Of a stretch of DNA of 11,071 bases, positions 4,816 to 11,071 are shown one piece after another. Numbering within the stretch: the first letter of the stretch is position 1; every line of letters begins with the position of its first letter. The notes beneath the pieces are model-generated. The model was not told the origin of the DNA. It did no database searches and saw only the letters and a program-made list of their open reading frames with translations. Source of the stretch: Microcaldota archaeon (GTDB lineage: Archaea > Micrarchaeota > Micrarchaeia > Micrarchaeales > CABMGC01); assembly GCA_021792235.1 (NCBI GenBank), contig JAJYVC010000043.1:1-11071 (forward strand), given 5' to 3'. Made by a program: the position numbers and the translations under genes.

Positions 4816-6258
4816 TCAACTTGTTTTTGTTCTCTTGTTGTTAGCATTCCTTCCATTGGAGAGCGTTTCGTCCATTATGCTCCTTACTGCCTCTGCTTGG
4901 GCGCCCTGGAGCCTGTCGGATACCACCACCCTTTGGGGTTCTGCCGCGTCGGCTATTCCCCTGAGGCTCGCCCTTAGCCTTCCCTTTTCTGTATCTGCCA
5001 AGGACCTGGATTCAGCTATGGTAGTTGCATGTGCGGTGCGCCTGCCATCCCTCATAACCTGCCTAAGGAGAGGGATGCCATCCGGCCGTTCCTCGCTGGA
5101 AAGCGTTATTTCGTCGTATGCCCTCCTGCCTTCTGCATCTAAGTAATAGTACACCTGCTTGGACCATGGGTACGTGCTCTTCTCATCGCTCTTCTTCATC
5201 CTGCCCTGCATTACGCTGTTAACCTCTACTTCGGCGACCTTGTACACGCCGCCTGTGCCTTTTGGCGCATCGCTGTTGGCCATGGCAAACATGGTTCCAA
5301 CACCATATATGTCTACTTTAGCCCCCTTTTGTGTGAGTTTTGTTATCTCATATTCGTCGAGGTCGTTAGATGCCGTTACCTTTATCGGAAGGCCTTCTGA
5401 TTTGAACATCTTGTGCGCGTAATCCGACCAGAAGGCTATGTCCCCGGAGTCTATTCTTATGCCGTTAAGCTGGATTCCCCTGGCTCTCATCTCCTTGGCC
5501 ACTTTTAATGCGTTATGTATCCCTTCCTCTATCTTGTAGGTGTCTATCAGAAGGGTTGCGTGGCTTGGGTAGACGCCAGCGAACTTCCTGAATCTCTCAA
5601 GCTCTGTGATAGGACCCATGCTGTCCCCGCTCATCACGAATGAGTGCGCCATTGTCCCGAATACAGGTATCCCGAATCTCATCCCTGCCTCTACGTTGCT
5701 TGTGCCTATGAATCCGGCTATGTACGCAGCTCTTGCAGCTTTTACGGCTGCGTCAGGATCTATCCTCCTGGTGCCGAAATCTGTGACTACGGCAGGCGCC
5801 GCGGCGTCGGCTATCCTGGAAGCTTTTGACGCCCACATTGTCTGCGAGTTTATCACGCTTAGCAGATAGGTCTCTACGAAGTTCGCCTGCGCGAGGGGTG
5901 CGGATACGGTCATAATGGGCTCATTTGCAAAAACAGGCATTCCTTCAGGTACGGCCCATACGTTCCCGGTGAACGTGAAATTCCTCAGCATATCCCTGAA
6001 ACCTTCATGCTGCGTACCTTGGAACTGCGCGTGCTTTGCCAGGTAGTCTATCTGACCTTCTGTAAAGTGGAGGCCCTCCAGGTATTCCAGCGCGAGTTCC
6101 TGGCCGGCAGCTAGAAGGTAGTTCCTGTGCGGCGGAAGATTCCTTACGAAGAGCTCGAATACTGCAGTTCTTCCTGATTCTCCCCCTATAGCGTAAGCCT
6201 CGGCCATGGCCACCTGGTACAGATCAGTTTCCAATGCGTTGTTTTGCTCATACGGCAT
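4816..6258 (-). CDS. pncB: Nicotinate phosphoribosyltransferase
   Basis: Joins nicotinate and PRPP to give nicotinate mononucleotide, usually with ATP hydrolysis, using the product of PncA. The protein has 480 residues, normal for the family. Signatures in order: ETDLYQVAMAEAY near the N terminus, ELFVRNLP, VVTDFGTRRIDP (FGTRR at 161-165), GFIGTSNVEAG, GTMAHSFVMS with the candidate phospho-acceptor His at 205, and GIRIDSGDIAFWSDY for the phosphoribosyl site. The last 15 or so residues are polar and Asn/Lys-rich and probably disordered. ATG at 6258; a TATA-like box at 6301-6312 gives a leader of about 20 bases, so it has its own promoter despite following nadE by 95 bases. It is followed after 4 bases by pncA. 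Confidence 0.93.
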   Translation of the reverse strand: MPYEQNNALETDLYQVAMAEAYAIGGESGRTAVFELFVRNLPPHRNYLLAAGQELALEYLEGLHFTEGQIDYLAKHAQFQGTQHEGFRDMLRNFTFTGNVWAVPEGMPVFANEPIMTVSAPLAQANFVETYLLSVINSQTMWASKASRIADAAAPAVVTDFGTRRIDPDAAVKAARAAYIAGFIGTSNVEAGMRFGIPVFGTMAHSFVMSGDSMGPITELERFRKFAGVYPSHATLLIDTYKIEEGIHNALKVAKEMRARGIQLNGIRIDSGDIAFWSDYAHKMFKSEGLPIKVTASNDLDEYEITKLTQKGAKVDIYGVGTMFAMANSDAPKGTGGVYKVAEVEVNSVMQGRMKKSDEKSTYPWSKQVYYYLDAEGRRAYDEITLSSEERPDGIPLLRQVMRDGRRTAHATTIAESRSLADTEKGRLRASLRGIADAAEPQRVVVSDRLQGAQAEAVRSIMDETLSNGRNANNKRTKTS

Positions 6259-6300
6259 GCTAATTCCCCATAAATATTGAAATATCGGTGTTTTTACTCA

Positions 6301-6312
6301 TATTTAAATAAA
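6301..6312 (-). promoter_or_regulatory. TATA box of pncB
   Basis: Minus-strand TTTATTTAAATA lies about 48 bases before the pncB ATG, in the 95-base gap after nadE. It suggests that pncB-pncA can be transcribed independently of nadE. Confidence 0.5.
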
Positions 6313-6353
6313 GCGCGGGTTCTGAGGTTTGGCCATATTGCACTACCATATCA

Positions 6354-7976
6354 TCATGCAACCCTGTGCCTGTATCCGTTTGCTATTGGCATCCTCCGAC
6401 CCGTTCCGAACGCCCTTGGAGTTATCTTTATCTGCGGGGAGGACCTGTACCTCTTGTTCTCCGCCCGATCTATCTTCCTTACTACATCCTTTAGCAGCGT
6501 TTTGTCAACCTCCTCTTTTGCAATCTCTTCTGGGCTCCTTACTTCTTCAACATATTCGTGGACTATCTTATCGAGCGTGGAGTAGTCGGGTAGGCTGTCG
6601 CTGTCCTTCTGGTTCTCTCTTAGCTCGGCTGACGGCTCCTTCGTTAGTATATTCTCAGGTATCTTGCCATATCCTGCGAGCTCATTGACGTGCCGGCACA
6701 GGGCGTACACCATTGTCTTGGGCACATCCCCTATCACTGACAGGTCGCCTGCCATGTCGCCGTATAATGTCCCGTACCCTATCGCCGCCTCGGATTTGTT
6801 GGACGTGTTGAGCACCATGTATCCGAACTTGTTTGCCATGGCATAAAGATTTATCATCCTTATCCTTGCCTGTATGTTCTCCTCGGTGGTGTCCTGGCCG
6901 GTGCCTTCGAACGCTGTGGCCAGCATGTCCGAGAATGCCCTGAAAGCGGGCTCTATGGCTATGACCTTGTAAGGTATTCCGAAGTTCTCGCACAGCTCCT
7001 TGGCGTCATTGATACTGTGATCGGAGCTGTACCTAGACGGCATGAGAACGCACATGACATTTTCAGGAGACAGTGCATCTGCTGCAAGAGCTGCGACAAG
7101 CGCCGAATCTATTCCTCCGGAAAGGCCGAGGACCACCTTGCTAAAGCCATTCTTCTGCACGAAGTCGCGCAGGCCCAGCTTGAGGGCCTCGTATACCTCT
7201 TCCTCAGTAGATAGGGATTCCTCATTTATCGGATTGTCGCCCAGAGCGAATGTCAGCAGATCTTCGTTGAAAGGCTTCGCCCGGGCAATCATCTCGCCTT
7301 TCGAATTGTATGCGTATGATTCGCCGTCAAACACCAAGTCATCCTGGCCGCCCACCTGGTTCACATAGACTATTGGCACGCCATTGCGCGACGCGCTTCC
7401 GCTAAGCATGTTTCTCCTTATGCCTGATTTTGAGTAATGGAATGGAGAAGCGGAGATATTTATCAGGATATCTGCACCTGCTTCTGCCTGACTGTCGGCA
7501 GGGCCGCCGGGCACCCATATGTCCTCGCATATGCTGATCCCCATCTTCCTTCCCAGAAGCTCAAATACGCCGGTATCATTACCCTGCTTGAAGTACCTTT
7601 TTTCATCGAACACGTCGTAGTTGGGAAGATGCCTCTTGTGGTAAGTGTATATCTCTACGCCGTCGTTGAACACGAATGCAGTGTTGTACAGTCCGTCTCC
7701 GCTCCGCTCTATGCTGCCCACAATCACCGCTATGCCCCTAGATTCTTCCCTTATTCTGTCCGCCGCAGCCTGCGCGGACGCTATGAATTCGTCGGACAGG
7801 AGCAGGTCCTTTGTTGGGTATCCAGTTATGGCCATTTCATGAAATACTACAACATCTGCGCCAGCTTCCTTGGCAGACCTAATGCAATCTGTTATCTTGC
7901 TGCAATTGCCTTCTATGTCCCCCACGCCAGAATTTATCTGGGCTATGGAAATCCTCAAGTCATCCATTTTCCTCAT
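6354..7976 (-). CDS. nadE: Glutamine-dependent NAD+ synthetase
   Basis: Converts nicotinate adenine dinucleotide to NAD+ using ATP and ammonia released from glutamine. It is a two-domain protein of 540 residues from ATG 7976. Residues 8-250 form a nitrilase-fold glutaminase with E47 (VVFHEMAITGYPT), K114 (TYHKRHLP) and C150 (GISICEDIW); the C-terminal synthetase carries the pyrophosphatase loop GLSGGIDSAL (285-294). Eukaryotes and many bacteria use this form, whereas many archaea have the ammonia-only form. The frame is open to a TTG at 8009, but the TATA box at 8011-8020 places the transcript start near 7992, so ATG 7976 or ATG 7967 (preceded by GAGG) is the real start. pncB and pncA follow on the same strand. 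The NaMN adenylyltransferase that links them is not in the window. Confidence 0.93.
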   Translation of the reverse strand: MRKMDDLRISIAQINSGVGDIEGNCSKITDCIRSAKEAGADVVVFHEMAITGYPTKDLLLSDEFIASAQAAADRIREESRGIAVIVGSIERSGDGLYNTAFVFNDGVEIYTYHKRHLPNYDVFDEKRYFKQGNDTGVFELLGRKMGISICEDIWVPGGPADSQAEAGADILINISASPFHYSKSGIRRNMLSGSASRNGVPIVYVNQVGGQDDLVFDGESYAYNSKGEMIARAKPFNEDLLTFALGDNPINEESLSTEEEVYEALKLGLRDFVQKNGFSKVVLGLSGGIDSALVAALAADALSPENVMCVLMPSRYSSDHSINDAKELCENFGIPYKVIAIEPAFRAFSDMLATAFEGTGQDTTEENIQARIRMINLYAMANKFGYMVLNTSNKSEAAIGYGTLYGDMAGDLSVIGDVPKTMVYALCRHVNELAGYGKIPENILTKEPSAELRENQKDSDSLPDYSTLDKIVHEYVEEVRSPEEIAKEEVDKTLLKDVVRKIDRAENKRYRSSPQIKITPRAFGTGRRMPIANGYRHRVA

Positions 7977-8010
7977 CGTCCGCAATAGCAGAATTAGGAT
8001 GCCCTTCAAG

Positions 8011-8020
8011 CTATAAATAA
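8011..8020 (-). promoter_or_regulatory. TATA box of nadE
   Basis: Minus-strand TTATTTATAG lies about 40 bases before ATG 7976. The predicted transcript start near 7992 excludes the upstream TTG and gives a short leader. Confidence 0.55.
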
Positions 8021-8032
8021 GCTGGGTATATG

Positions 8033-8040
8033 TTATATAT
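8033..8040 (+). promoter_or_regulatory. TATA box of the AbrB/PhoU-like regulator gene
   Basis: TTATATAT is centred 25 bases before the ATG at 8062, the spacing expected of a leaderless archaeal transcript. This supports ATG 8062 over the GTG at 8056. Confidence 0.55.
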
Positions 8041-8052
8041 GTTTGTACATAT
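8037..8052. promoter_or_regulatory. Candidate operator palindrome between nadE and the regulator
   Basis: ATATGT-ttgt-ACATAT is a perfect 6-bp inverted repeat. It overlaps the 3' part of the regulator's TATA box and ends 10 bases before its ATG. A dimeric AbrB-type protein bound here would block its own promoter and, 20-30 bases away, could influence nadE. Short AT-rich palindromes arise by chance, so this is suggestive only. Confidence 0.35.
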
Positions 8053-8061
8053 TATGTGCTT

Positions 8062-8925
8062 ATGGAAAAGCGCATGATAAAGTTCGGCAACAGCAGCCTT
8101 GCATTGATAGTTCCAAAGAAGTGGGTAGAGAGGAACGGGCTTACTCCTTCAGACAGCGTTAATGTTCTTGAGAACAGCAATGGCGATCTAGTCATATCGT
8201 CGCGCGAGGAGCCCGTAAAGGAGCGGGAGGAATTGATAGGCTCCGACATTGGCATTGATGCGGTCAAGAGGCTGGTAGGGCTGCATTATATGTTTGGCAC
8301 GACAAAGCTGAGGCTTTATTTCAGGGAGGGAATTGGGAAGACCATGGAACATGGAATAAACGACATGGTAAAGGAGGAATGCCCTGGTTTCGAGATAATA
8401 AGCCATTCTGACGATGATGTGGTTATAGAGGACTTCAATAACGTGCGTGATGTTGACCTGTGGAAGATATTGAGTAGGATCAGGCTGATAATAGGCCAGG
8501 AATTCGATGATGTCAGGAAGAATGATGTGAAGGCGCTGCAGGACTCGGAGAACCTGGTTAACCGGTTCTATATGCTCGGGGTAAGGAGGCTCAACACGCT
8601 GGGCACTGAGGATTCCACAAGATATTTCGTGCTGTTCCAGATGCTTGAAATGATCTCGGATAATCTGTGCCTGATGTGCAGGGACGGGGCGTTCGGCAAT
8701 GTTGGCATGCTTGCGAAGCTGGAGGAGCAGTTCAACCTGTGCTTCTCCGGGCTAGATGGCAACTCGGATGCGGTAAGGAAGGCCATAGCCATAAGGGATG
8801 CGATATTTGATTCGGCGCATTCGCTGAGAATCGACAAGCTCAGGATGCATGCGGTGCAGGAGATAACCAATGAAATATCGCGTATCTCCGAGTTCGGGCT
8901 TTATCTTAAGCCAAGGCATCCCTGA
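8062..8925 (+). CDS. AbrB/SpoVT-domain PhoU-like regulator
   Basis: A probable transcription regulator of the archaeal AbrB-PhoU fusion type, 287 residues from ATG 8062. Residues 1-47 (MEKRMIKFGNSSLALIVPKK, then LTPSDSVNVLENSNGDLVIS) are a swapped-hairpin SpoVT/AbrB DNA-binding domain. The rest is predicted all-helical, with two PhoU-like repeats (about 70-175 and 175-287), including DDVRKNDVKALQDSENLVNR and a second helical half from RRLNTLGTEDSTRYFVLFQML. PhoU domains sense phosphate status through Pst/Pho partners, but no phosphate transport gene is near, so the signal is unknown. It is divergent from nadE with a shared promoter region, and convergent with the membrane-protein gene 5 bases beyond its stop. 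The upstream palindrome suggests autoregulation. Confidence 0.8.
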   Translation: MEKRMIKFGNSSLALIVPKKWVERNGLTPSDSVNVLENSNGDLVISSREEPVKEREELIGSDIGIDAVKRLVGLHYMFGTTKLRLYFREGIGKTMEHGINDMVKEECPGFEIISHSDDDVVIEDFNNVRDVDLWKILSRIRLIIGQEFDDVRKNDVKALQDSENLVNRFYMLGVRRLNTLGTEDSTRYFVLFQMLEMISDNLCLMCRDGAFGNVGMLAKLEEQFNLCFSGLDGNSDAVRKAIAIRDAIFDSAHSLRIDKLRMHAVQEITNEISRISEFGLYLKPRHP

Positions 8926-8930
8926 ATTAG

Positions 8931-9611
8931 CTACAGCTTTGGATAAGCAGGCTTGGTCGGTGATATCTTTTGCGCCAGGGCTGGCCCTTTGGGGGCCGGG
9001 GCAGGAGCGGAAGACGTCTTTTCATCAAGCTCCCTCGCCCCTATGAAGATCATTATTATGCCAGGTATACCGCTGAATGGAGAAAGTATGGCTCCTATCC
9101 TTAGCATCATGTTTCCATATGCGGTGCCTACCCTGTATAGTCCCAGAGGTATTCCTATTGCACCTGACACACCAGCTATGGCGAAGACTATTACACCTAT
9201 GATTGCAAAAATTCCAACGGCGAGGCCAATTATTATTAGGATGATGCCTCCCAGGAGACCGAAAGCAAGGATGTTTACAAGCAGAGAAGGTATGCTGAAT
9301 CTTGCAGGATCCGAGGCTGAGAGTATGTTGAATGCGCCCCTTATCTTCACTATCATTAGAATAACAAAGATTATCTCTACTATGAAGAATATGATTGCGA
9401 GCACTAGGCTAAACGGAGTGCCTTGAGATGGCGACTGGTAGCCATATGCTCCTCCAAGCGATGACATCAGCAATGAAGGCAGCAGAGAAGTTATCAGGTA
9501 TGCATATGATATCACAACTGCAACGACTCCTATTATTGTAGCTATTATAGACCACTTTGCAAATTCCCTTATTCTGCTTATGGCCTGCGCATCGTTCTTT
9601 CCAATTGCCAT
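8931..9611 (-). CDS. Multi-pass membrane protein of unknown function (archaeal DUF973/DUF996-like)
   Basis: A 226-residue integral membrane protein with about five hydrophobic segments (residues 20-40, 67-90, 108-130, 131-158 and 170-192) and a Pro/Ala/Lys-rich cytoplasmic-type tail from about 197. There is no signal peptide; the start MAIGKNDAQAISRIREFAKW is an amphipathic lead into the first helix. The pattern GLYRVGTAYGNMMLRIGAIL followed by a final helix and GARELDEK resembles archaeal DUF973/DUF996 membrane proteins, a comparison from memory. No catalytic or transport motif is visible. Its TATA box at 9641-9650 gives a leader of about 10 bases. Its stop lies 5 bases from that of the regulator gene, tail to tail. 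Confidence 0.7.
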   Translation of the reverse strand: MAIGKNDAQAISRIREFAKWSIIATIIGVVAVVISYAYLITSLLPSLLMSSLGGAYGYQSPSQGTPFSLVLAIIFFIVEIIFVILMIVKIRGAFNILSASDPARFSIPSLLVNILAFGLLGGIILIIIGLAVGIFAIIGVIVFAIAGVSGAIGIPLGLYRVGTAYGNMMLRIGAILSPFSGIPGIIMIFIGARELDEKTSSAPAPAPKGPALAQKISPTKPAYPKL

Positions 9612-9640
9612 TTCAATCCCAGAATACTTTGGTAGGTGCC

Positions 9641-9650
9641 ATTTATAAAT
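9641..9650 (-). promoter_or_regulatory. TATA box of the membrane-protein gene
   Basis: ATTTATAAAT, identical to the box of the PRC-barrel gene, lies about 35 bases before the ATG at 9611. Confidence 0.6.
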
Positions 9651-9663
9651 TTAACTATTATAA

Positions 9664-9680
9664 GCACGGCTCGCCCGTGC
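9664..9680 (-). terminator. Hairpin after the splicing-endonuclease gene
   Basis: GCACGG-ctcgc-CCGTGC is a perfect 6-bp stem with a 5-base loop, starting 4 bases past the stop codon at 9685-9687. On the minus strand it is followed by TTATAATAGTT. It may end or stabilise the endonuclease message and insulate the downstream promoter. Confidence 0.45.
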
Positions 9681-9684
9681 GGAA

Positions 9685-10839
9685 TCAGGGTTGCATCCAG
9701 TCTATCTCGTAGTACTCGTTCTCGCTTCCCTTGAGCCTTATCTGCCTTGCCTTGTAGTAGGTCACGGCGGTCTCCCTGTCTGCTATCGCGAGTATGAGAT
9801 CAAGCTTGAGAGACTGTGCGGCCTTTATCGCAGCGGCGAATTCGCTTCCCCCCATGTACTCCTCCTCACTTAATGAGAGCATGGCATATTTAGGGCTCGA
9901 CGTTTCGGGATCGTCTGCGTCTCCTCCGTGCCTATGGTAAAGCACGAAGTCTATGGCCGCTTTTCTTTCCTTCATTGCACCAGGCACTGCAAGTATGAAG
10001 GTCTTCCTTACTGAATGCGCCACGCGTATCGCCCGGGCCCATTCCGATATGAGCATCTTTGATTCCTTTGGGAAGACGTGTATTACGTGTTTTGAATGCA
10101 TCCATGACGATTCTTCGGATGCGCCCTTAGGCTTTGCGCCTGGGAAATATACGCGGAAGTGAGTGCCGAACTTGAAGCCGGTCTTTATCACGTATCCTTT
10201 GTCTCTCCAGTCAGAATATACTGCATACATGCTGCCGAAATCCTTCCTTCTTGATGTTGCAAGCCCTATTATCTCCTTTTCTGTAGTGTTTTTGACATGC
10301 AGTATGCCCTTTGATATAAGGTAAACGGTCTCGTAGGCATCAAGCTTGTTTAGCCTGCCTCGGTCTGCTGCCTTGTATGAGCCGTACTGGCCAAACCAAA
10401 AGTCATCGTATATCTGCTTTGCGAAATCACTGTCGTCGGTTATGGTGACCAGGTCTGACTTGAAGAAGATGCCGCTGATGCTGCGGGCAGGCAGCTTGGG
10501 GCTTGATCCAGGATACTCTTTGTACTCTACGGCAGATTGGCCCGATCGCCTGAATGGCCGCTTTATAACAAGACCCCTGTCCCTCCAGTCCTTGTATGTG
10601 AAATATTTTGCTGCGAACTTGCTTGATTTCCAGAACCTTAATGCCAGTGTGTTGAAGGACATGCTGCCTCTTGGTGATGTGCATGATGCATTCCTAACAT
10701 CCATCAGGTAGAGAGCCTCTTCTGGGAATAGCTTAATTGTGTTCCCAGATCTTTCCCCGAAGTGGCCCTTTCTGAGGATGTCGAGGCTTGACTGGTCCCT
10801 GGCCTGCAGTTTTTGACCTCTGTACTCTATTTGTATCAT
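9685..10839 (-). CDS. endA: tRNA-splicing endonuclease, three-unit (epsilon-2, ARMAN type)
   Basis: Cuts introns out of precursor tRNAs and possibly rRNA. At 384 residues it is twice the length of the homotetrameric archaeal enzyme. Unit 1 (about 1-115) has IKLFPEEALYLMDV and YKDWRDRGLVIKRPF but lacks catalytic residues. Unit 2 (about 125-285) repeats the fold with NKLDAYETVYLISKGIL and DWRDKGYVIKTGFKFGTHFR, and carries the full triad: Y231 (FRVYFPG), H248 (MHSKHVIHV) and K279 (AHSVRKTF). Unit 3 (about 286-384) is a structural C-terminal half (IDFVLYHRHGG, AIKAAQSLKLDLILAIAD). This alphaN-alpha-betaC order is the epsilon-2 type described in ARMAN-2, with broad tolerance for intron position. 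The TATA box at 10862-10868 is 26 bases before the ATG, so the message is probably leaderless. It is the best lineage marker in the window. Confidence 0.88.
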   Translation of the reverse strand: MIQIEYRGQKLQARDQSSLDILRKGHFGERSGNTIKLFPEEALYLMDVRNASCTSPRGSMSFNTLALRFWKSSKFAAKYFTYKDWRDRGLVIKRPFRRSGQSAVEYKEYPGSSPKLPARSISGIFFKSDLVTITDDSDFAKQIYDDFWFGQYGSYKAADRGRLNKLDAYETVYLISKGILHVKNTTEKEIIGLATSRRKDFGSMYAVYSDWRDKGYVIKTGFKFGTHFRVYFPGAKPKGASEESSWMHSKHVIHVFPKESKMLISEWARAIRVAHSVRKTFILAVPGAMKERKAAIDFVLYHRHGGDADDPETSSPKYAMLSLSEEEYMGGSEFAAAIKAAQSLKLDLILAIADRETAVTYYKARQIRLKGSENEYYEIDWMQP

Positions 10840-10861
10840 GCTTTTATTAGATCCAAGAACT

Positions 10862-10868
10862 CTTATAA
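10862..10868 (-). promoter_or_regulatory. TATA box of the splicing-endonuclease gene
   Basis: Minus-strand TTTATAA lies about 26 bases before the ATG at 10839, which predicts leaderless transcription. Confidence 0.55.
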
Positions 10869-10940
10869 AGAGGCTCTTGTCGAGCTGAATATGTGCGTAT
10901 GTTTTAACGAAAATTCAAAGCGCGCCATTTGCCTAATATT

Positions 10941-11071
10941 TTAATTCCATACTGCTGAATTTACAGTGAAATTTGCTATTGGCTGCCACACACCATGCCT
11001 CAATTTGTATGGCACAACATTTGAAGCGTTAATTATACATGAATAGCCTGGGGTAATGTTCGTTGAGATGT
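10941..11071 (-). CDS. C-terminal fragment of a paralogous probable surface glycoprotein (partial at 5' end)
   Basis: On the minus strand an open frame enters from the right edge and ends at TAA 10941-10943. Its peptide is the same as the left fragment except the last residue (WN-stop instead of WK-stop), with the same three sequons (NIT, NAS, NFT). The two frames point inward from opposite ends of the window, so this is a second gene copy in inverted orientation. Beyond the stop, short AT-rich similarity to the left copy continues for a few bases (AAATA then AGG) and then fades, as expected for old paralogues whose coding ends were kept identical. Only the tail is visible, so the family remains unknown. 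Confidence 0.55.
   Translation of the reverse strand, partial: ISTNITPGYSCIINASNVVPYKLRHGVWQPIANFTVNSAVWN
10945..11071. repeat. Right copy of the perfect 127-bp terminal inverted repeat
   Basis: Exact reverse complement of bases 1-127. On this side no IS or hairpin follows the repeat; 100 bases of plain intergenic DNA lead to the endonuclease promoter. Confidence 0.95.

Noticed and set aside
7437..7988. 183-codon plus-strand frame opposite nadE
   Set aside because: Antisense of the NadE glutaminase domain; no coding-like composition.
9659..9680. Shared TAAGCACGG between the hairpin after endA and the one beside tnpA (161-169) as a repeat family
   Set aside because: Only nine bases are shared and the stems differ; chance is sufficient.
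1..11071. Terminal inverted repeats of a linear plasmid or virus
   Set aside because: The repeat is the coding end of paralogous genes and exactly an assembly-overlap length. The interior holds chromosomal housekeeping genes and no replication, capsid or terminal-protein gene.
1..11071. CRISPR array, defence island or new multi-gene system
   Set aside because: No regularly spaced direct repeats, no Cas, restriction, toxin-antitoxin or TnpB genes. Apart from the IS, the content is metabolic and housekeeping.

Overview
The window looks like a complete metagenomic contig from an archaeon, most likely an ultra-small, ARMAN/Micrarchaeota-type lineage. Archaeal signs: AT-rich TATA-like boxes about 25 bases before likely transcript starts, leaderless or short-leader genes, few clear Shine-Dalgarno sites, a tRNA with no encoded CCA, an AbrB-PhoU type regulator, and frequent AGG and ATA codons. 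The lineage inference rests mainly on the last gene, a 384-residue tRNA-splicing endonuclease that reads as three fused units. That epsilon-2 architecture is known from ARMAN-2-like archaea.

Both ends carry the same 127 bases in inverted orientation. Read inward, each copy is the 3' end of an open frame (42 residues on the left, with three N-glycosylation sequons). Identity stops at the last codon before the stop. The contig therefore seems to begin and end inside two convergent paralogues, probably surface glycoproteins, and 127 also looks like an assembly k-mer overlap.

Layout from left to right: partial surface-protein gene (1-131); an IS200-type element with a Y1 transposase (about 133-800); a gene-poor gap; tRNA-Glu(UUC) directly behind thymidylate kinase (minus strand); divergent dCTP deaminase (dcd); a nitrilase-like gene broken by two frameshifts (2338-3190); a small PRC-barrel protein (minus); an unrecognised gene with a probable frameshift (3679 onward); the NAD-salvage run nadE-pncB-pncA (all minus, read from 7976 down to 4095); a divergent AbrB/PhoU-like regulator (8062-8925); a five-helix membrane protein (minus); the tRNA-splicing endonuclease (minus); and the second partial surface-protein gene (minus).

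Functional groupings: Dcd and Tmk feed dTTP synthesis from dCTP and share a divergent promoter region. PncA, PncB and NadE cover nicotinamide to nicotinate to NaMN and the final amidation to NAD. The adenylyltransferase step is not in the window. The PhoU-like regulator shares a 50-90 base divergent promoter region with nadE, and an ATATGT-N4-ACATAT palindrome overlaps its own TATA box. Three probable single-base deletions in two neighbouring genes (2.3-4.0 kb) suggest either local gene decay or consensus errors.
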